From: Actinocorallia aurantiaca
GTDB taxonomy: Bacteria; Actinomycetota; Actinomycetes; Streptosporangiales; Streptosporangiaceae
Assembly: GCF_039533685.1 (NCBI RefSeq)
Contig: NZ_BAAATZ010000003.1
Coordinates: 248,001 to 312,000 of the forward strand
Length of the DNA: 64,000 nucleotides
Direction: 5' to 3'
Of the stretch, positions 59,875-64,000 are shown piece by piece. The notes beneath the pieces were generated by a model. The model ran no database searches, was not told the DNA's origin, and saw nothing but the letters and a program-made list of their open reading frames with translations. The position numbers and the translations under genes are program-made. How positions within the stretch are numbered: the first letter of the stretch is position 1; each line of letters opens with the position of its first letter.

Positions 59875-61708
59875 TGTCCATCACATCCCGGATCACGTCG
59901 GCGAGCTCTTCGGCCTTGAAGGGGAGGCCGCGCACGCGGTTGTAGCTGACCACGTCGATCAGGTACTTGGCGCGCAGCAGGGTGGCGAGCTGTCCGAGGT
60001 TGATCTCGGGCACGATCACCTTGTCGTAGGACTTCAGGACCTCTTCCATGTTCGCGGGGAACGGGTTGAGGTGGCGCACGTGCGCCTGGGCGACCTTGCC
60101 GCCGGCCTTGCGGATGCGCCGCACGGCCGCGGAGATCGCGCCGTACGTGCCGCCCCAGCCCAGCACCAGCACCTCGGCGTCGCCGTCCGGGTCGTCGACC
60201 CGCAGCGGCTCGACGTCATCGGCGATGCCGTCGACCTTGGCCTGGCGGAGCCGGGTCATCAGGTCGTGGTTGTCGGGGTCGTAGGAGATGTTGCCGGAGC
60301 CGTTGGCCTTCTCCAGGCCGCCGATCCGGTGCTCCAGGCCCGCGGTGCCCGGGATCGCCCAGGGGCGGGCCAGGGTCTCGGGGTCGCGCTTGAACGGCTG
60401 GAAGTCCTCCTGCAGCGGCTCGGCGAAGTCCGCCTCGATCACCGGCAGGTCGGCGACCTCGGGCAGCTTCCACGGCTCGGAGCCGTTGGCCAGGTAGCCG
60501 TCGGAGAGGATGAACACCGGGGTGCGGTACTTGACCGCGATCCGGGCCGCCTCGACCGCCGCGAAGAAGCAGTCGGACGGGGACAGCGGCGCCACGATCG
60601 GCACCGGGGACTCGCCGTTGCGGCCGAACATCGCCTGCAGCAGGTCGGCCTGCTCGGTCTTGGTCGGCAGACCGGTGGACGGGCCCGAGCGCTGCACGTT
60701 GACGATCAGCAGCGGCAGCTCGACGGCGACCGCGAGGCCGATCGTCTCGGCCTTCAGCGCCACACCCGGACCGGACGTGGTGGTCAGGCCCAGCGCGCCG
60801 CCGAACGAGGCGCCCAGCGCCGCGCCGATCGCGGCGATCTCGTCCTCGGCCTGGAACGTGCGCACACCGAAGTTCTTGAACTTCGACAGCTCGTGCAGGA
60901 TGTCGGACGCCGGGGTGATCGGGTACGAGCCAAGGAACAGGTCGAGGCCGCTGCGGTCGCCGGCCGCCACCAGGCCCCAGGCCAGTGCCGTGTTACCCGT
61001 GATCTGCCGGTACAGGCCCGGCTCCTGCGTCGCGGGCTTGATCTCGTAGGAGGTCGCGAAGTCCTCGGTGGTCTCACCGAAGCTCCAGCCCGCCTGGAAG
61101 GCCGCGATGTTGGCCTTCATGATCTCGGGCTTCTTCGCGAACTTCTTCTCCAGGAAGGAGATCGTGCTCTCCACCGGACGGTGGTAGAGCCACGACAGCA
61201 GGCCGAGCGCGAACATGTTCTTGGCGCGCTCGGCGTCCTTCTTGGACAGGTCGAAGTCCTCGAGCGCCTTGACCGTCATCGAGGTCAGAGGCAGCGCGTG
61301 CACCCGGTAGTCGGCCAGCGTCCCGTCGTCGACGGGGCTGTCCGCGTAGCCCACCTTGGCCAGGTTGCGCTTGGTGAACTCGTCGGTGTTGACGATGACG
61401 TCCCCGCCCTTGGGCAGGTCGGCGATGTTGGCCTTCAGCGCCGCCGGGTTCATGGCCACCAGGACGTTCGGAGCGTCCCCGGGCGTCAGGATGTCGTGGT
61501 CGGCGAAGTGGAGCTGGAAGCTGGAGACCCCGGGAAGGGTTCCGGCGGGGGCGCGGATCTCGGCCGGGTAGTTCGGGAACGTCGAAATGTCGTTTCCGAA
61601 CTCGGCCGTCTCCGCCGTGAAGCGGTCGCCGGTCAACTGCATGCCGTCACCGGAGTCCCCGGCGAAACGGATGATGACGCGGTCGAGTTGCTGGACCTGT
61701 TTGGTCAC
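59867..61708 (-). CDS. korA: 2-oxoacid:ferredoxin oxidoreductase alpha subunit (fused gamma-alpha)
   Basis: 613 residues: N-terminal gamma domain (VIIRFAGDSGDGMQLTGDRF) followed by the alpha domain (LFLGSYPITPASDILHELSK; GLTTTSGPGVALKAETIGLA; RSGPSTGLPTKTEQADLLQA), the fused layout common to actinobacterial KorA. It provides the substrate-binding part of the enzyme. GTG 61708 is preceded by GAGGAAG; the Shine-Dalgarno sits in the small palindrome GAGGAAG-GT-CTTCCTC (61710-61725, minus-strand reading). It overlaps korB by 8 bases. It lies 2.1 kb from a second nuo cluster start. Confidence 0.95.
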   Translation of the reverse strand: MTKQVQQLDRVIIRFAGDSGDGMQLTGDRFTAETAEFGNDISTFPNYPAEIRAPAGTLPGVSSFQLHFADHDILTPGDAPNVLVAMNPAALKANIADLPKGGDVIVNTDEFTKRNLAKVGYADSPVDDGTLADYRVHALPLTSMTVKALEDFDLSKKDAERAKNMFALGLLSWLYHRPVESTISFLEKKFAKKPEIMKANIAAFQAGWSFGETTEDFATSYEIKPATQEPGLYRQITGNTALAWGLVAAGDRSGLDLFLGSYPITPASDILHELSKFKNFGVRTFQAEDEIAAIGAALGASFGGALGLTTTSGPGVALKAETIGLAVAVELPLLIVNVQRSGPSTGLPTKTEQADLLQAMFGRNGESPVPIVAPLSPSDCFFAAVEAARIAVKYRTPVFILSDGYLANGSEPWKLPEVADLPVIEADFAEPLQEDFQPFKRDPETLARPWAIPGTAGLEHRIGGLEKANGSGNISYDPDNHDLMTRLRQAKVDGIADDVEPLRVDDPDGDAEVLVLGWGGTYGAISAAVRRIRKAGGKVAQAHVRHLNPFPANMEEVLKSYDKVIVPEINLGQLATLLRAKYLIDVVSYNRVRGLPFKAEELADVIRDVMDSE

Positions 61709-61883
61709 AGAGGAAGACCTTCCTCGACGCGCAGCCTCGTCCCAGGTGAGGGGCCTGTGACAGGAGGGCTACTTGGGCTTTTGCTTATGGTACGACCCAG
61801 TCGAGATGGCTCACCCATCTCGGTTCCAGGCTCTGAGACCCTGCGCCGGGAGCCTCTGTAAGCCGGTCCGCTACGACGTGAGA

Positions 61884-61912
61884 TCCCTGCGATACAGGAC
61901 GTATCGCAGGGA
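61884..61912. terminator. 12-bp inverted repeat between the proline-rich gene and korA
   Basis: TCCCTGCGATAC (61884-61895), loop AGGAC, GTATCGCAGGGA (61901-61912). It lies 66 bases after the stop at 61978 of the leftward-read membrane-protein gene and 176 bases before korA, so it is most simply a terminator. A regulatory dyad for korAB is the alternative. Confidence 0.55.
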
Positions 61913-61977
61913 CCCCCGGTTCGTCGCCGACCTGGATTCGGTCCCGGCCAATGTACCGAACCAGGAAGGAGGGTTAC

Positions 61978-63420
61978 TTACGCGCCCTGCTGTTCGGCCT
62001 CGAGTTTGCCGATCAGTGTCTCGGCCTTGCTCTTGGACACCGACTCGACCCGCAGCCAGGAGTTGAAGTAGTACCGGTTGTTGGTGCTGCCCGGCTTGAG
62101 GTTGCGCACCCAGGACTTCCAGCCGCCGCTGGTCACCCGGCACTCCAGGGTGGAGGATCCGGCCCGCACGGACTGGGTCTTGGTGCACTCGCCCAGCGTC
62201 CTGCCGCCGCCCTTGTCCCGCCAGATCCTGGCGACGTAGGTGACGGTGGCGGTGGGTCCGGTGTTGCTGATCTTCCGCCGAACGGTGCAGCCGCTGGCGG
62301 AGCAATTGGAGTTGCTCGCCGTGGAGGTCGGCTTGATCTTGGCGGCGGGGTCGAGCGCTCCGGCCAGCCCGTTGCGGACCTTGTCCTTGAGCTCGGTGTA
62401 GAGGGTGCCGGCGGAGTCCGCGGTGAGTTCGGCGACGTCGAAGTCGAAGACCTGCGCCCCGCCCGCCTTGATCTTCACGAGCCGGTACGGGGCGGCGTCG
62501 GAGACGTAGTACTGGGCGTCGATCCCCTCGAAGGCGATCGCCTGGGTGCCCGCGACGGGCTCGGCGGTCGGCGCTCCGGACGGCGGCACCAGCGGCTTGG
62601 CCTGCTGGAGGGCCTGGCCGAGCGCGGCGGGGACGAGCAGCCTGCGGATGTCGAAGGACCGCAGCGAGGAGGGGGCCTTGGCCCACTTGTCGGCGAAGTC
62701 GTCGAGGGCGTCCTCGCCGACCTCGGGCTGGTTGCGCCAGAAGGCGGCCGGCGCCTTCACGTAGAGGTCGCCGTCTAGGAGCATCGCGTCGACCACGTCG
62801 CCGCTGACCGTCAGGGTGCCGGACGCCGTGCCCGCCCGCGTCACCGACAGGTCGGCCTGCACGGACGTGCCCGAGGCGTCGTACGTCCCGGTGTAGCGCA
62901 GTCCCGACAGGGAGTTCAGCTGCGTCACGACCTGCGCCGACTTCTGCTGGGGGGTGAGCGCCTTCGTCTTCTCGTCGCCGCCCTTGCCGTCGGCGACGAT
63001 GAGAAGGACGACGGCGAGCACCAGGACGAGAGCCACGGCGGCGCTCAGGACGGCGATCAGCGGGCCCTTGCCGCTCTTGGGAGGCCGCGGGCCCCCGGGC
63101 GGCATGGGCTGCCCGAAACCGGGCTGCTGTCCGAAACCGGGAGGCTGGCCGAAACCGGGGGGCTGCCCGAAGGGCGGCGGACCGCCCGGCGGCTGGAACG
63201 GGGGCGGCGTCCAGCCGCCCTGCTGCGGCTGGCTCCAGTTGGGCTGGGGCGTCTGCGGTCCCGGGTGGGCCGGCGGACCCTGGGGGCCCTGCGGCGTCTG
63301 CGGTTCCTGGCCGGGCGCCGGAGGCTGTCCCGCCTGGTCGGGCTGGGGAGGCTGCTGCCCGGGAGGTCCCCAGTTCTGGCCGGGGGGTTCCCAGCCGGGT
63401 TGCTCAGGTCCCTGCGCCAT
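61978..63420 (-). CDS. Proline-rich membrane-anchored protein with LppX/LprG-like extracellular domain
   Basis: 480 residues. Residues 1-118 are a cytoplasmic Pro/Gly/Gln-rich region with four near-repeats of PPGFGQ; residues 120-143 are a single transmembrane helix (LIAVLSAAVALVLVLAVVLL). An extracellular portion follows: a segment similar in pattern to LppX/LprG-type lipoprotein folds (LRYTGTYDASGTSVQADLSV; GDLYVKAPAAFWRNQ; AQYYVSDAAPYRLVKIKAGG), then a C-terminal domain with cysteine pairs (NSNCSASGCTV; LGECTK; LECRVT). Function unknown. ATG 63420 is used. It is divergent from the second nuoA gene across 405 bases. Confidence 0.75.
   Translation of the reverse strand: MAQGPEQPGWEPPGQNWGPPGQQPPQPDQAGQPPAPGQEPQTPQGPQGPPAHPGPQTPQPNWSQPQQGGWTPPPFQPPGGPPPFGQPPGFGQPPGFGQQPGFGQPMPPGGPRPPKSGKGPLIAVLSAAVALVLVLAVVLLIVADGKGGDEKTKALTPQQKSAQVVTQLNSLSGLRYTGTYDASGTSVQADLSVTRAGTASGTLTVSGDVVDAMLLDGDLYVKAPAAFWRNQPEVGEDALDDFADKWAKAPSSLRSFDIRRLLVPAALGQALQQAKPLVPPSGAPTAEPVAGTQAIAFEGIDAQYYVSDAAPYRLVKIKAGGAQVFDFDVAELTADSAGTLYTELKDKVRNGLAGALDPAAKIKPTSTASNSNCSASGCTVRRKISNTGPTATVTYVARIWRDKGGGRTLGECTKTQSVRAGSSTLECRVTSGGWKSWVRNLKPGSTNNRYYFNSWLRVESVSKSKAETLIGKLEAEQQGA
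63109..63180. repeat. Four tandem 18-bp units coding PPGFGQ-type repeats
   Basis: Units CTGCCCGAAACCGGGCTG (63109-63126), CTGTCCGAAACCGGGAGG (63127-63144), CTGGCCGAAACCGGGGGG (63145-63162) and a degenerate fourth (63163-63180), in frame on the minus strand, encoding the Pro/Gly/Phe/Gln repeats of the membrane protein. Confidence 0.85.
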
Positions 63421-63825
63421 CTGCCGCACCACCCCGTATAACGCGTGTTCTTGGAGAGACTTTATGTTCGTCCCATAGATCCGTAAAGATAGATGTAGGG
63501 CGGATGCTTCTGGTTCCCGCCTCCTTGTGTCCGGCTTCAGCCAGTTCTCCCCGGGGGTCTCCGGGGCGGTCCGCGCGCCCGGCCGCGGAAGGACGCAGTG
63601 ACGGACGACACGGCGTCCGGTCCCCGATCGTGAAGATCGCCACAGTGCCCGCGAGCAGCCGCAGGCCGGGAGGGCGGGGTAAGGCCGTGTGGATAAATCG
63701 GGCATTACTCTGCTTGGTTCTGTATATGCGTGATCATCAGAAAACTCTACGATTTGTTCCGGTGGCGTTAAAGACGGAAGGAAGGCGCGCGCCGACGGTT
63801 CCCCCCGACGGTTTACGCTTCCTTC
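63421..63825. other. Divergent intergenic region (405 bp)
   Basis: Between the leftward membrane-protein gene and the rightward second nuoA. No gene or strong repeat is visible. The stretch from about 63680 to 63770 is AT-richer (TCTGTATATGCGTGATCATC and GAAAACTCTACGATTTG) and is the best place for promoters. No Rex operator is present, unlike the first nuo operon. Confidence 0.5.
63814..63819 (+). promoter_or_regulatory. Minus-10 box of predicted leaderless second nuoA transcript
   Basis: TACGCT (TANNNT) ends 6 bases before GTG 63826 and no Shine-Dalgarno is present. Confidence 0.5.
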
Positions 63826-64000
63826 GTGCGCGACTACTACGGCTCCTATGTCCTCGTCGCCGTCCTGTTCCTCATCGGCGGCGGGATCGTCGCCGGCGGG
63901 CTCCTCGCCAACAGGCTGCTGAGGCCCTCCCGGCCCACTCCGGAGAAGCTCACCACCTACGAGTGCGGCATCGATCCGGTGGGGGAGGGCTGGGCCCAGT
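63826..64000 (+). CDS. nuoA: Second NADH-quinone oxidoreductase subunit A (partial, runs off window)
   Basis: The first 58 residues, from GTG 63826, show a NuoA-type first helix (YVLVAVLFLIGGGIVAGGLL) and the junction signature KLTTYECGIDPVGEGWAQ, cut by the window end. The EAYECGI-like motif is shared with the first NuoA (24248), but the surrounding residues differ, so it is a paralogue and not a duplicate. It probably opens a second nuo cluster adjoining korAB, as I recall in Streptomyces. Predicted leaderless. Confidence 0.88.
   Translation, partial: MRDYYGSYVLVAVLFLIGGGIVAGGLLANRLLRPSRPTPEKLTTYECGIDPVGEGWAQ

Overview
The window is high-GC actinomycete chromosome with GC-rich third codon positions, many GTG/TTG starts and many 1-4 bp stop/start overlaps. 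A BldC-type regulator, a Rex-hemACDB cluster, menaquinone genes, complex I and KorAB point to a sporulating filamentous actinomycete. I would guess a Streptosporangiaceae-like or Streptomyces-like organism, but the genus cannot be fixed from sequence reading alone. From memory, the order epimerase, acyltransferase, HAD phosphatase, glutaredoxin, hemACDB, then hemL, phosphatase, thioredoxin, ccdA, resB, ccsB, then menG, reductase, polyprenyl synthase also resembles the Mycobacterium tuberculosis Rv0501-Rv0562 region.

Layout. 1-3.0 kb: sugar-nucleotide epimerase-like gene, PlsC-type acyltransferase, HAD-IB phosphatase. 3.2-4.8 kb: a membrane/monooxygenase-fold fusion and a small glutaredoxin-like protein. 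4.9-10.4 kb: Rex operator and the overlapping rex-hemA-hemC-hemD-hemB operon. 10.6-13.0 kb: a stand-alone Prim-Pol protein facing a receptor-type kinase gene. That kinase is interrupted by an NNN assembly gap and lacks several catalytic residues. 13.2-19.0 kb: hemL, a histidine phosphatase, and the cytochrome c maturation operon (TlpA-like, CcdA, ResB, CcsB) with a BlaI-like dyad in front. 19.0-20.4 kb: a zinc metalloprotease-like protein with a small partner, convergent with bldC. 20.6-24.1 kb: threonine/serine dehydratase, a DUF4229-like membrane protein, menG, and a geranylgeranyl-reductase (MenJ-like) behind a perfect Rex operator. 24.2-40.4 kb: the complete 14-gene nuoA-N operon followed closely by a polyprenyl diphosphate synthase.

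From 40.4 to 58.8 kb the content is more accessory. It holds a C39-like secreted peptidase, RarD-type permease, MsrA, a Doc-type toxin-antitoxin pair, an oxidoreductase and a DUF2306 protein. A four-gene class D beta-lactamase/MFS/two-component operon follows, then MscS, a large secreted phytase-like/esterase-like protein, a small Cys-rich protein and a convergent unannotated small ORF. An ABC permease is paired with an unusual hydrolase-ABC ATPase fusion. Last come two small membrane genes, one resembling an isolated SecD P1 head.

The right end (58.8-64.0 kb) has korAB, a proline-rich membrane protein and the start of a second nuoA. A second, probably partial, nuo cluster next to korAB suggests a ferredoxin-driven complex I-like enzyme.

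Functionally much of the window converges on respiration: haem synthesis, cytochrome c maturation, menaquinone tailoring and side-chain synthesis, NADH dehydrogenase and ferredoxin-linked 2-oxoglutarate oxidation. Rex (NADH/NAD+ sensing) is the visible regulator tying these together. No tRNA, rRNA, CRISPR array or insertion sequence was recognised.
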